Source: Eubacteriales bacterium (GTDB taxonomy: Bacteria; Bacillota; Clostridia; Christensenellales; Aristaeellaceae). From it: 34,141 bases of DNA. The stretch is taken from contig JAQUWD010000043.1 in NCBI GenBank assembly GCA_028693055.1, positions 1 through 34,141 on the forward strand. The letters run 5' to 3'. The notes beneath the pieces are model-generated. The model made no database searches, had not been told where the DNA came from, and saw only the letters and a program-made list of their open reading frames with translations. Positions 18,160 to 27,213 of the stretch are shown here, one piece after another; positions within the stretch are counted from its first letter, which is position 1, and the number at the start of each line of letters is the position of its first letter. The position numbers were made by a program, and so were the translations under genes.

Positions 18160-19374
18160 ATGGATGCGATTAAATGGGTCATCAACCAAATGCCTGCAAG
18201 CGACGATAAGCAATTGGGCGTCATGAGTCTTAGCAGCATTGAAAAGGCAAGAGCTTTTCACGCAAGCTTTCCCCAGTATTCCATAACGCCGCTGGCTAGG
18301 CTTTGCGGCATGGCCCAACGGCTTGGCATTGGAGAGCTGTTTGTAAAGGATGAAAGCTATCGTTTTGGCCTAAACGCCTTTAAGGTATTGGGCGGCAGCT
18401 TCGCCATGGCGAAGTATATCGCCCAGCAAACCGGCAAGGACGTTTCAGAAATGACGTATGAATATTTGACCGGCGAGCAGCTCAAAAAAGATTTTGGACA
18501 AGCGACCTTTTTTACCGCTACCGACGGTAATCATGGCCGTGGCGTGGCGTGGGCTGCCAACAAGCTGGGGCAGAAGGCTGTGGTGCACATGCCCAAGGGA
18601 AGCACCAAAACCCGCTTTGACAACATTGCCCGGGAGGGCGCGCAGGTCACCATCGAGAAAATGAACTATGACGATTGCGTTCGTTTAGCCGCCAAGGAAG
18701 CGGGAGAGACCAAGAACGGCGTAATTGTGCAGGATACCGCGTGGGATGGCTATGAGGACATTCCGGGCTGGATTATGCAGGGCTACGGCACCATGGCCGC
18801 CGAAGCGGCGCAGCAGCTGCGGCAGATGGAAGTAAACCGTCCTACCCATATTTTTGTACAGGCGGGCGTAGGCTCCTTGGCGGGCGCAGTGGTTGGCTTC
18901 TTCGCCAATCTCTTCCCCAACGATCCTCCCAAGATGATTGTGATGGAGGCTCAGGTCGCCGATTGTCTCTATCAGGGCGCGGTAGCTGGGGACGGCAAAC
19001 CTCGTATTGTAGATGGTGATTTGCAAACCATCATGGCTGGATTGGCCTGCGGCGAGCCGAACACCCTCTCGTGGGATATTTTACGAAACCACGTCACCGC
19101 CTTTGTCAGCTGCCCCGATTGGGTATCCGCTAAGGGCATGCGGATGCTGGCTTCTCCGGTAAAGGGCGACCCGGCTGTTACCTCTGGCGAAAGCGGTGCG
19201 GTGGGCATGGGCGTTCTTTCCACCCTGATGGAAAACGACGAATACAGCGAGCTGCGGCAAGCCATCGGCCTCGACAAGCATTCCAAGGTACTCATGTTCT
19301 CCACCGAGGGAGACACAGACCCCGATAAGTACCGCAAGGTGGTCTGGGGCGGCGAATATCCTACCGCATACTAA
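18160..19374 (+). CDS. ygeX: Diaminopropionate ammonia-lyase
   Basis: 404-residue cytoplasmic PLP enzyme (DpaL/YgeX) that splits 2,3-diaminopropionate into pyruvate and two ammonia through a 2-aminoacrylate intermediate. The PLP-binding lysine is Lys75 in LNAFKVLGGS. The phosphate loop region GVGSLAGAVVG and the FVKDESYRFGLNAFK and TDGNHGRGVAWAA segments are diagnostic of the family, and length equals that of E. coli YgeX (about 398). AAAAAGGAG lies 9 bases before the ATG. It is the first gene of the operon behind the consensus promoter, so the step closest to central metabolism is the most promoter-proximal. The ridA gene at the operon's end can clear the aminoacrylate it releases. Confidence 0.95.
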   Translation: MDAIKWVINQMPASDDKQLGVMSLSSIEKARAFHASFPQYSITPLARLCGMAQRLGIGELFVKDESYRFGLNAFKVLGGSFAMAKYIAQQTGKDVSEMTYEYLTGEQLKKDFGQATFFTATDGNHGRGVAWAANKLGQKAVVHMPKGSTKTRFDNIAREGAQVTIEKMNYDDCVRLAAKEAGETKNGVIVQDTAWDGYEDIPGWIMQGYGTMAAEAAQQLRQMEVNRPTHIFVQAGVGSLAGAVVGFFANLFPNDPPKMIVMEAQVADCLYQGAVAGDGKPRIVDGDLQTIMAGLACGEPNTLSWDILRNHVTAFVSCPDWVSAKGMRMLASPVKGDPAVTSGESGAVGMGVLSTLMENDEYSELRQAIGLDKHSKVLMFSTEGDTDPDKYRKVVWGGEYPTAY

Positions 19375-19412
19375 AATGAACTGGCTTTCAACAAAGCAAG
19401 GAGGATTTCATC

Positions 19413-20717
19413 ATGGATTTTAACGCTATTAAAAAAGCATCCGAGGGTTACAAAGCGGCAATGACCAAGTTTTTAAGAGAGCTAGTAGCTATCCCCGGCG
19501 AAAGCGCGGGGGAAGAAGGCCATGCGAAGCGCATTCAGGCGGAAATGAACGCCGTTGGCTTTGACAAGGCCGAGATTGACAAGCAGGGCAATATCATCGG
19601 CTGGATGGGCAGCGGCAAAACCCTTATCGGCTTTGACGCGCATATCGATACCGTAGGCATTGGCAACAAGGCCAACTGGAAGTTTGACCCCTATGAAGGC
19701 TATGAGACCGAGACGGAAATCGGCGGTCGCGGCGTTAGCGACCAGCTGGGCGGCATTGTTTCCGCTGTCTACGGCGCAAAGATCATGAAGGATTTGGGAC
19801 TGCTAAGCGAGCAATATCAGGTGCTGGTGGTGGGCTCCGTACAGGAGGAGGACTGCGACGGCTTATGCTGGCAGTACATCATCAACGAGGATAAAATCCG
19901 TCCCGAGTTTGTAGTCTCCACCGAGCCTACCGACGGCGGTATCTACCGGGGGCAGCGGGGACGCATGGAAATCCGTGTGGACGTGAAGGGCGTTAGCTGC
20001 CATGGCTCCGCGCCGGAGCGGGGCGACAACGCGATTTATAAGATGGCTGATATTCTGCAGGACGTTCGTGCTTTGAACGAGAACGACGATCAGGCGCAGA
20101 TCAAGGGCCTTGTCAAGATGCTGAACGAGCAGTACAACAAGGAATGGAAGGAAGCCCGCTTCTTGGGCCGGGGTACCGTCACGGTCAGCGAGATTTTCTT
20201 CACCAGTCCCTCCCGCTGCGCGGTGGCTGATTCCTGCGCGATTAGCTTGGATCGCCGCATGACCGCCGGTGAAACCTGGGAGAGCTGCTTGGACGAAATC
20301 CGTGCTCTGCCCGCTGTACAGAAATATGGCGACGACGTGCAGGTAAGCATGTATCAATATGATCGTCCCTCTTGGACCGGCTGCGTCTATCCCATCGAGT
20401 GCTATTTCCCCACTTGGGTGATTCCCGAAAACCATAAGGTGACCAAGGCCTTAGAGGATGCGTACCACAATCTCTTCGGCACCGAGCGCATCGGCGACGC
20501 TACAACCGTCGAAATGCGCAAGGCTCGTCCCCTGACCGACAAATGGACCTTCTCCACCAACGGCGTCAGCATTATGGGCCGCAACGGAATCCCCTGCATC
20601 GGCTTCGGCCCCGGCGCAGAAGCGCAGGCCCATGCGCCCAATGAAAAGACGTGGAAGCAGGACTTGGTCACCTGCGCCGCTGTTTACGCCGCTCTGCCTA
20701 CCTGCTACTGCAAATAA
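19413..20717 (+). CDS. ygeY: YgeY-type M20-family metallohydrolase
   Basis: 434-residue metal-dependent hydrolase of the M20/ArgE/DapE group, YgeY branch. Likely metal ligands and catalytic residues: His77 and Asp79 in FDAHIDTV, Asp110 in GVSDQLGG, Glu145 and Glu146 in VQEEDCDG, a glutamate in STEPTDG and a late histidine in AQAHAPNEK. Relatives cut N-acyl or N-carbamoyl bonds, so removal of a carbamoyl or ureido group from a purine-derived intermediate is a sensible guess. AAGGAGG lies 8 bases before the ATG. It is 38 bases after ygeX and keeps the ygeX-ygeY neighbourhood seen in E. coli. The exact substrate is not established from sequence. Confidence 0.93.
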   Translation: MDFNAIKKASEGYKAAMTKFLRELVAIPGESAGEEGHAKRIQAEMNAVGFDKAEIDKQGNIIGWMGSGKTLIGFDAHIDTVGIGNKANWKFDPYEGYETETEIGGRGVSDQLGGIVSAVYGAKIMKDLGLLSEQYQVLVVGSVQEEDCDGLCWQYIINEDKIRPEFVVSTEPTDGGIYRGQRGRMEIRVDVKGVSCHGSAPERGDNAIYKMADILQDVRALNENDDQAQIKGLVKMLNEQYNKEWKEARFLGRGTVTVSEIFFTSPSRCAVADSCAISLDRRMTAGETWESCLDEIRALPAVQKYGDDVQVSMYQYDRPSWTGCVYPIECYFPTWVIPENHKVTKALEDAYHNLFGTERIGDATTVEMRKARPLTDKWTFSTNGVSIMGRNGIPCIGFGPGAEAQAHAPNEKTWKQDLVTCAAVYAALPTCYCK

Positions 20718-20758
20718 GAACAGACCTGAAGAACAAAAAAGTTAAAGGAGAAATGACA

Positions 20759-21958
20759 ATGGACGCTCAGCTGCAAAAATATATTGATAAGCTCAATTCC
20801 CTCAATTTCAAGGAAATGTACAATGGTGATTTCTTCCTGACTTGGGAAAAGTCTGACGACGAGATCGAGGCTGTGTTCACCATCGCGGACGCGCTTCGCT
20901 ATATGCGGGAAAACAACATCTCCACCAAGATTTTTGAGTCCGGCTTAGGCATCAGCCTGTTCCGTGACAACTCCACCCGCACCCGTTTTTCCTTCGCTTC
21001 CGCCTGCAACCTGCTGGGTCTGGAAGTGCAGGATTTAGACGAGGGAAAGAGCCAGATCGCCCATGGCGAGACGGTTCGCGAAACGGCTAACATGATCTCC
21101 TTCATGGCGGACGTGATCGGCATCCGGGACGATATGTACATTGGCAAGGGCAACAAATATATGCACGACGTGGTAAACGCCGTAACCGAAGGCAACCGGG
21201 ACGGCGTGCTGGAGCAAAAGCCCACCTTGGTGAATCTCCAATGCGATATCGACCATCCCACCCAGTGCATGGCGGATATGCTCCACATCATTCATGAGTT
21301 CGGCGGAGTGGAGAACCTAAAGGGCAAAAAGATCGCTATGAGCTGGGCCTACAGCCCCTCCTACGGCAAGCCTCTATCCGTGCCTCAGGGTGTAATCGGC
21401 CTGATGACCCGCTTTGGCATGGATGTGGTACTGGCCCATCCCGAAGGCTACGAAGTCATGCCTGAGGTGGAGGAGGTCGCCAAGCAAAACGCCCAAAAGA
21501 CCGGCGGCAGCTTCACAAAGACCAACAACATGGCTGAGGCCTTCAAGGACGCGGACGTTGTTTATCCCAAGAGCTGGGCGCCCTTCGCCGCTATGGAAAA
21601 GCGTACCGAGCTTTACGGCGACGGCGACGACGCGGGCATCAAGGCGCTGGAAAAGGAATTGCTGGCGCAGAATGCCAAGCATAAGGATTGGGCCTGCACC
21701 GAAGAGCTGATGAAAACCACCAAGGACGGCAAAGCGCTGTACCTTCACTGCCTGCCAGCCGATATCAGCGGCGTTAGCTGCAAGGAGGGCGAGGTAGACG
21801 CCAGCGTATTCGACCGCTATCGCGATCCCCTTTACAAGGAAGCCAGCTTTAAGCCTTATATCATCGCGGCGATGATCTTCCTAGCCAAGGTAAAGGATCC
21901 CCAAAAGATTTTGAAGGCTCTTGACGATCGCGCCCAAAAGCGCGAATTTGCGAAATGA
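20759..21958 (+). CDS. ygeW: YgeW-type carbamoyltransferase
   Basis: 399-residue member of the aspartate/ornithine carbamoyltransferase family, YgeW branch. Carbamoyl-phosphate-binding STRTR is at residues 72-76, DHPTQ at 165-169 and HCLPA at 330-334. The amino-acid-side loop differs from both ornithine and aspartate enzymes, as known for YgeW. In this operon it probably runs in the catabolic direction, cleaving a ureido compound with phosphate to give carbamoyl phosphate for ArcC. The ATG at 20759 is chosen: AAAGGAG lies 8 bases before it, while a second in-frame ATG at 20753 is only 2 bases from that site. The start gives the same length as E. coli YgeW (about 396). Confidence 0.95.
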   Translation: MDAQLQKYIDKLNSLNFKEMYNGDFFLTWEKSDDEIEAVFTIADALRYMRENNISTKIFESGLGISLFRDNSTRTRFSFASACNLLGLEVQDLDEGKSQIAHGETVRETANMISFMADVIGIRDDMYIGKGNKYMHDVVNAVTEGNRDGVLEQKPTLVNLQCDIDHPTQCMADMLHIIHEFGGVENLKGKKIAMSWAYSPSYGKPLSVPQGVIGLMTRFGMDVVLAHPEGYEVMPEVEEVAKQNAQKTGGSFTKTNNMAEAFKDADVVYPKSWAPFAAMEKRTELYGDGDDAGIKALEKELLAQNAKHKDWACTEELMKTTKDGKALYLHCLPADISGVSCKEGEVDASVFDRYRDPLYKEASFKPYIIAAMIFLAKVKDPQKILKALDDRAQKREFAK

Positions 21959-21968
21959 GGATGGAACG

Positions 21969-22913
21969 ATGGGCAAGCGCATTGTAATCGCCTTAGGCGG
22001 CAACGCCCTTGGGAATAACCTGCCGGAGCAGATGCTGGCGGTGAAGGAAACCGCAAAGGCCATCGCTGATTTGATCGAGGATGGGCACGAGGTGATTCTG
22101 TCCCACGGCAACGGTCCTCAGGTAGGCATGATTCAAGCGGCTATGACCGAGCTGACCCGCTCTAACCCGGAAAAATACATTCCTTGCCCTCTTTCCGTGT
22201 GCGTAGCCATGAGCCAAGGCTATATCGGCTACGATCTGCAAAACGCCTTACGGGAGGAGCTATTGGATCGCGGAATCGAAAAGGGCGTTGCTACCGTGCT
22301 TACGCAGGTGGAGGTAGACCCGGAGGATTCAGCCTTCCGGCATCCCACCAAGCCCATCGGCTCCTTTATGACCAAAGAGGAAGCGGAAAAAATGGTCAAG
22401 GAGCGCAGCTATGACGTGATCGAGGACGCGGGAAGGGGCTACCGTCGAGTGGTAGCCTCCCCCAAGCCCAAGGCCATTGTAGAAATCTCCACGATCCACG
22501 AGCTGGTAAACGCAGGGCATGTGGTCATCGCCTGCGGCGGCGGCGGCATTCCCGTATTTAAAACGGAGAATCATCACTTGAAGGGCGCGGCTGCCGTGAT
22601 TGACAAGGACTTTGCGGCTTGCCTTTTGGCGCGACAGGTAGATGCGGATTATCTCATCATCCTGACGGCGGTAGAGAAGGTAGCGGTGGACTTCGGCAAG
22701 CCCACTCAGCAGTGGCTTGACCATATGACGGTTGAACAAGCAAAGCATTATGCGCAGGAGGGGCAATTTGCCCCCGGCTCCATGCTGCCGAAGGTTCAGG
22801 CCGCTATGGAATTTGCGGACAGCGACCCTCGGCGAACCGCGCTGATTACGCTTTTGCAAAAAGCCAAGGACGGCATCGAGGGAAAGACGGGAACCGTTAT
22901 ATCAAACAGCTGA
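21969..22913 (+). CDS. arcC: Carbamate kinase
   Basis: 314-residue amino-acid-kinase-fold enzyme that makes ATP and carbamate (to ammonia and CO2) from carbamoyl phosphate. Family marks: IVIALGGNALG at the start, SHGNGPQVGM, the AGRGYRRVVASP loop, VIACGGGGIPV and LDHMTVEQAKHYA...FAPGSMLPKVQAA. The start is placed at 21969 (product MGKRIVIALGG) with GAGGA 7 bases ahead; longer readings overlap ygeW. It lies 10 bases after ygeW, fitting direct use of carbamoyl phosphate; it plays the part of YqeA in the E. coli cluster. No arcA or ornithine carbamoyltransferase gene is nearby, so this is not an arginine deiminase operon. Confidence 0.95.
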   Translation: MGKRIVIALGGNALGNNLPEQMLAVKETAKAIADLIEDGHEVILSHGNGPQVGMIQAAMTELTRSNPEKYIPCPLSVCVAMSQGYIGYDLQNALREELLDRGIEKGVATVLTQVEVDPEDSAFRHPTKPIGSFMTKEEAEKMVKERSYDVIEDAGRGYRRVVASPKPKAIVEISTIHELVNAGHVVIACGGGGIPVFKTENHHLKGAAAVIDKDFAACLLARQVDADYLIILTAVEKVAVDFGKPTQQWLDHMTVEQAKHYAQEGQFAPGSMLPKVQAAMEFADSDPRRTALITLLQKAKDGIEGKTGTVISNS

Positions 22914-22939
22914 ACCGCCAAAGAACGGAGGAATAGACC

Positions 22940-24271
22940 ATGTTGTTAATTGGAAACGGCAGAATGATCACCCGCGACTCCAGCAATCCTTTTTTAGAGG
23001 ATGGCTGCGTTGCAATTGAAAACGGAAAAATCATAGAGATTGGCGTAACCGCTTTGCTAAGAGGCAAGCATTCCGCCGCCGAGTTCATCGACGCCGAGGG
23101 CGGCGTGATCATGCCCGGCATGGTGAACGTCCACAACCATATCTATTCCGCCTTGGCCCGGGGGCTTTCCATTAACGGATATGCCCCCAAGGGCTTTCTT
23201 GACGTGCTGGACGGCTTGTGGTGGACCATTGACCGCAACCTGATGCTGGACGCGACCGAAGCCAGCGCGGACGCAACATTTATAGACTGCATCGAAAACG
23301 GCGTGACCACGGTGATTGATCACCATGCCAGCTATGGCGCGATTGAGGGCAGCCTATTCCGCATTGCCAAGAGCGCCGAAAAATACGGTGTGCGCGCCAA
23401 TCTCTGCTATGAGATCAGCGATCGGGACGGCAAGGAAAAGATGAAAGCCGCCGTGAAGGAAAACGTTGATTTTCTCACTTGGTGCAAGGAGCAGGACAGC
23501 GACTGGATTTCCGGCATGATGGGCATGCACGCCCAGTTTACAATGTCCGATGATACGCTTGCCTACTGCATGGAGCAAAAGCCTGAAGGCGTAGGCTGTC
23601 ATATTCACGTAGCCGAGGGGATATATGACGTGACCCAATGCGTGAAGGAGCATGGCAAGCGTCCGGTGTTCCGTCTGCACGATTTTGGCGTGCTGGGACA
23701 TAACAGCATCTGCGGCCACTGCACCCATGTATCCGAGGCGGAGATGGAGCTGCTGAAGGATACGGACACCATGGTTTCCCACAACCCAGAGAGCAACATG
23801 GGCAATGCCATCGGCTGCCCGCCGGTGCTTCGAATGTTCCATAAGGGGATCCTGATTGGTCTTGGCACCGACGGCTATACCAACGACATGATAGAAAGCT
23901 ACAAGGTCGCCAATCTGCTGCACAAGCACGAGCTGTGCGATCCCACCGTGGCGTGGGGAGAAATTCCCGACATGCTGTTTGAAAACAACCCGAAGATGTG
24001 CGCCCGCTTTATGAAAACCCCGCTGGGGGTTCTTACTCCCGGCGCTCAGGGAGATGTGATCGTGATGGACTACGATCCGCTAACCCCCATGACCAAGGAC
24101 AACATCAACGGTCATATTATGTTTGGCATGAACGGACACAACGTGAAAACTACTGTGATCGGCGGCAAGGTGAAAATGAAAAACCGCCGACTCATCGATA
24201 TTGATAAGGAACAGGTCATGGCCCATAGCCGGGAGCAGGCCAAAGATCTTTGCCACAGAATTAACGGATAG
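22940..24271 (+). CDS. ssnA: SsnA-type amidohydrolase (putative aminohydrolase)
   Basis: 443-residue metal-dependent hydrolase of the amidohydrolase superfamily, SsnA branch, close to guanine deaminase and chlorohydrolases. Metal ligands: His65 and His67 in NVHNHIY, a histidine in HIHVAEG, and an aspartate in GLGTDGYTND. The N-terminal small beta domain (LLIGNGRMITRD) and the closing VIVMDYDPLTPM are also typical. It is one of the conserved proteins in the anaerobic uric acid gene set, where it may open or deaminate a purine ring; the actual step is uncertain. CGGAGG lies about 8 bases before the ATG. It sits 26 bases after arcC and 12 bases before ygfK. Confidence 0.93.
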   Translation: MLLIGNGRMITRDSSNPFLEDGCVAIENGKIIEIGVTALLRGKHSAAEFIDAEGGVIMPGMVNVHNHIYSALARGLSINGYAPKGFLDVLDGLWWTIDRNLMLDATEASADATFIDCIENGVTTVIDHHASYGAIEGSLFRIAKSAEKYGVRANLCYEISDRDGKEKMKAAVKENVDFLTWCKEQDSDWISGMMGMHAQFTMSDDTLAYCMEQKPEGVGCHIHVAEGIYDVTQCVKEHGKRPVFRLHDFGVLGHNSICGHCTHVSEAEMELLKDTDTMVSHNPESNMGNAIGCPPVLRMFHKGILIGLGTDGYTNDMIESYKVANLLHKHELCDPTVAWGEIPDMLFENNPKMCARFMKTPLGVLTPGAQGDVIVMDYDPLTPMTKDNINGHIMFGMNGHNVKTTVIGGKVKMKNRRLIDIDKEQVMAHSREQAKDLCHRING

Positions 24272-24283
24272 GAGGGCTTTTCC

Positions 24284-27187
24284 ATGTCGGAAACCATGCG
24301 TCCCATATCGTTTGCAAACCTGATGGAGCGCGCTCTCTGCGAATACCAAGAGAGCGGAACCATTTTTGGCGTACACGAGCTTTATCATCACACCGCCGGG
24401 AAGAGCCTGCCCATCTTTCATGAAAAGATTGAAACGCCCTTCGGCCCCGCAGCGGGCCCACATACCCAGCTGGCTCAAAATATCGTGGCGGCTTACGCGG
24501 GGGGCAGCCGCTTTTTCGAGGTGAAAACCGTCCAGAAAATGGATGGCGAGGAGCTGGCAAAATGCATCGCTCGTCCCTGTATTAACGCGGACGACGAAGG
24601 CTATAACGTGGAATGGTCCACGGAATTAACGGTGCCGCAAGCCTTTGACGAATATGTAAAGGCTTGGTTCGCCATGAAGCTGTTAAGCGTGGAGCTTGGC
24701 CTTGGCGCGCCCGACGGGTTTGTAATCAACATGAGCGTGGGGTACGATCTGGCCGGTATCAAAACAGAGAAGATCGATCGATACCTAAGCGGCATGCGCA
24801 ACGCGGAAAGCAGCGAGGTATGGAAGGAATGCCGCGCATGGACGCTTTCCAATTTGGAACGCTTTACAAAGATCAACGCCGCCTTTGTGGATGCGATTAG
24901 CCCCAAGGTGTGCGATTCCATCACGATTTCTACGTTGCATGGCTGCCCACCGGATGAAATTGAGCGGATCGCCACGTATCTGATGGATGAAAAAGGGTTG
25001 AATACCTACATCAAATGTAATCCCACGCTGCTGGGCTACGAGTTTGCCAGAAAAACCATGGATGAGATGGGCTACGATTACCTTGTTTTCGACGACCATC
25101 ATTTCCGGGACGATTTGCAATATATGGACGCGGTTCCCATGCTGCAACGTTTGCTGAAGCTGGCGGCGAAAAAGCAGGTAGAATTCGGCGTCAAGCTCAC
25201 CAATACCTTCCCGGTAACCATCGCCCATGGCGAGCTGCCCGGCGAAGAAATGTACATGAGCGGCAAAAGCCTTTATCCGCTATCCATCGCCCTAGCCGCG
25301 AAGCTTGAAAAGGATTTTGACGGCAAGCTGCGGGTCAGCTATTCCGGCGGCGCGGATTATTTCAACATTGGTGAAATCTTTGCCTGCGGCGTATGGCCCA
25401 TCACCATGGCGACCACCATCCTCAAAACCGGCGGCTACAACCGTCTCAAACAGATTGCCGAGCTGCTGGTAAAAGCGCCCTACGCTCCTTTTGAAGGCGT
25501 GGATGTGGAAAAACTGTCCAAGCTAGCTGAGAGCGCACGCAAGGACGCGCACCATGTGAAGCCGGCTAAGCTGCCGGAAAACAGAAAACTGACGAATCAA
25601 TCGCCGCTATTGGATTGCTTTATTGCCGGCTGCGAGGAAACCTGCCCGATTCATCAGGATATCCCCGCCTATTTACGGCTGGTAGGGGAAGGGCGCTATG
25701 AGGAGGCGCTTCGGGTGATCTGTGAAAAGAATCCGCTGCCCTTTATGACCGGCACGATTTGCAGTCACCGGTGTCAAAGCGCTTGTACCCGCAACTTCTA
25801 CGAGGAATCCATCCACATTCGGGATATGAAGCTAAAGGCGGCGCGGGAAGGGTTTGCAGCGTATTTGCCTACCGTAAAGCCTGTGCAGTCGGAAAATCCG
25901 CTTCAGCTCGCCGTCATCGGCGGCGGCCCCGGCGGCATGGCGGCGGCATTCTTGGCGGCCAGAGCGGGCGCAAGGGTCACGCTGTATGAAAAGCGTGAAA
26001 GTCTGGGCGGCGTGGTACGCCATGTGATACCAGCCTTCCGCATTCCCGATGAAGCCATCGACAACGACGAAAAGCTGCTAAAGGCTGTCGGCGTAACCAT
26101 CAAGCTGAATACCGAGGTAAAATCGCGGGAAGAGCTGTCTGCGTTTGATCAAGTGGTGGTTGCCGTGGGCGCGTGGAAGCATTCTGCGCTACGCCTTGAA
26201 AACGGCGAGGCCATGAACGTCATCGACTTTTTGGAGCAAGCCAAAAAAGCGCCGAACGCTCTGGGTATCAAAGGACACGTGGTGGTGGTCGGCGGAGGCA
26301 ACACCGCAATGGACGCAGCCCGTGCGGCTAAACGCCTTGCAGGCGTTCAATCCGTCAGCATTGTTTACCGCCGTCAGGTGCGGCAGATGCCCGCCGATTT
26401 GGAGGAGCTGGAGCTGGCGGTTGCAGAAGGGGTAGAATTCAAGGAACTGCTGGCCCCTAAAGCCCAGGAAAACGGGAAGCTCATCTGCGAGGTTATGAAG
26501 CTGGGCGCGCCCGGACCGGATGGACGGCGCAGTCCTGAGCCTACCGGCGAAAGGGTGGAGGTTCCCGCCGATACGGTCATTGCCGCCATTGGCGAAAAGC
26601 CCGATAGGGATGCTATTTCCGCTTTCGGTGAAAATGCCCACGTCATCGGCGATGCGAAGCGCGGCCCGGCGACCATCGTGGAGGCCATTGCTGACGCTAC
26701 GGCTGTGGTAGAGCAAATCATGAATGTAAAGCCTGCCGACACGCCCATGAACGGAGAAAAGGCAGAGCTGAAAGCCCGCCGCGGCGAGCTGAAGCATGCC
26801 TGTGGGGATTGCGATAGCGGTCGTTGCCTTGGCTGCGCTACCGTGTGCGAGAGCTGTGTGGACGTTTGCCCCAACCGCGCCAATGTGGTGATTGCTGTAC
26901 AGGGCAAGGAGCAGATTTTGCATGTGGATCGCCTGTGCAACGAGTGCGGCAACTGCGCCGCGTTCTGCCCCTATGGCGGCGAGCCCTACCACGATAAGCT
27001 GACGCTATTCTCCACCCCGGAGGACTTTGAAGCAAGCATCCATAATCAAGGCTTCTTGCCCTTGGGGGACGGTAAGCTGCGGGTGCGATTGGACGGCAAG
27101 GTTTTCGAGACGGATGGTAAGGAGCTGGATAAAGGAATCGCCGACTTCATCGGCGAAGTTATCCATCATCATCGATATTTACTATAA
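24284..27187 (+). CDS. ygfK: YgfK-type multidomain Fe-S flavoprotein oxidoreductase
   Basis: 967-residue protein of the YgfK family (often labelled putative selenate reductase subunit), a little shorter than E. coli YgfK. Three parts are visible: an N-terminal dihydropyrimidine/dihydroorotate-dehydrogenase-like TIM barrel (to about residue 430); a GltD-like segment with a cysteine-rich entry (FIAGCEETCPIHQDIP and TICSHRCQSACTR), an FAD motif VIGGGPGGMAAA near residue 546 and an NAD(P)H motif VVVVGGGNTAMDAA near residue 666; and a C-terminal ferredoxin-like region with eight clustered cysteines (about residues 840-900, ending CNECGNCAAFCP). It can pass electrons between NAD(P)H, FAD and Fe-S clusters. 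As no separate FAD subunit of a xanthine dehydrogenase is encoded, it is the natural electron partner of the next gene's product. Confidence 0.93.
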   Translation: MSETMRPISFANLMERALCEYQESGTIFGVHELYHHTAGKSLPIFHEKIETPFGPAAGPHTQLAQNIVAAYAGGSRFFEVKTVQKMDGEELAKCIARPCINADDEGYNVEWSTELTVPQAFDEYVKAWFAMKLLSVELGLGAPDGFVINMSVGYDLAGIKTEKIDRYLSGMRNAESSEVWKECRAWTLSNLERFTKINAAFVDAISPKVCDSITISTLHGCPPDEIERIATYLMDEKGLNTYIKCNPTLLGYEFARKTMDEMGYDYLVFDDHHFRDDLQYMDAVPMLQRLLKLAAKKQVEFGVKLTNTFPVTIAHGELPGEEMYMSGKSLYPLSIALAAKLEKDFDGKLRVSYSGGADYFNIGEIFACGVWPITMATTILKTGGYNRLKQIAELLVKAPYAPFEGVDVEKLSKLAESARKDAHHVKPAKLPENRKLTNQSPLLDCFIAGCEETCPIHQDIPAYLRLVGEGRYEEALRVICEKNPLPFMTGTICSHRCQSACTRNFYEESIHIRDMKLKAAREGFAAYLPTVKPVQSENPLQLAVIGGGPGGMAAAFLAARAGARVTLYEKRESLGGVVRHVIPAFRIPDEAIDNDEKLLKAVGVTIKLNTEVKSREELSAFDQVVVAVGAWKHSALRLENGEAMNVIDFLEQAKKAPNALGIKGHVVVVGGGNTAMDAARAAKRLAGVQSVSIVYRRQVRQMPADLEELELAVAEGVEFKELLAPKAQENGKLICEVMKLGAPGPDGRRSPEPTGERVEVPADTVIAAIGEKPDRDAISAFGENAHVIGDAKRGPATIVEAIADATAVVEQIMNVKPADTPMNGEKAELKARRGELKHACGDCDSGRCLGCATVCESCVDVCPNRANVVIAVQGKEQILHVDRLCNECGNCAAFCPYGGEPYHDKLTLFSTPEDFEASIHNQGFLPLGDGKLRVRLDGKVFETDGKELDKGIADFIGEVIHHHRYLL

Positions 27188-27213
27188 AATAACCAGGGTA
27201 AGAGGTGAGATCC

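Noticed and set aside
22329..22859. 176-residue minus-strand open frame inside arcC
   Set aside because: Antisense shadow of carbamate kinase; composition and lack of ribosome site argue against a gene.
20759..22913. Arginine deiminase pathway (arcB-arcC)
   Set aside because: The carbamoyltransferase is of YgeW type, there is no arginine deiminase, and the neighbours are ygeX, ygeY and ssnA.
26189..26992. 267-residue minus-strand open frame inside ygfK
   Set aside because: It is antisense to a well-conserved coding region, has no ribosome site or family motif, and reflects codon bias of the real gene.
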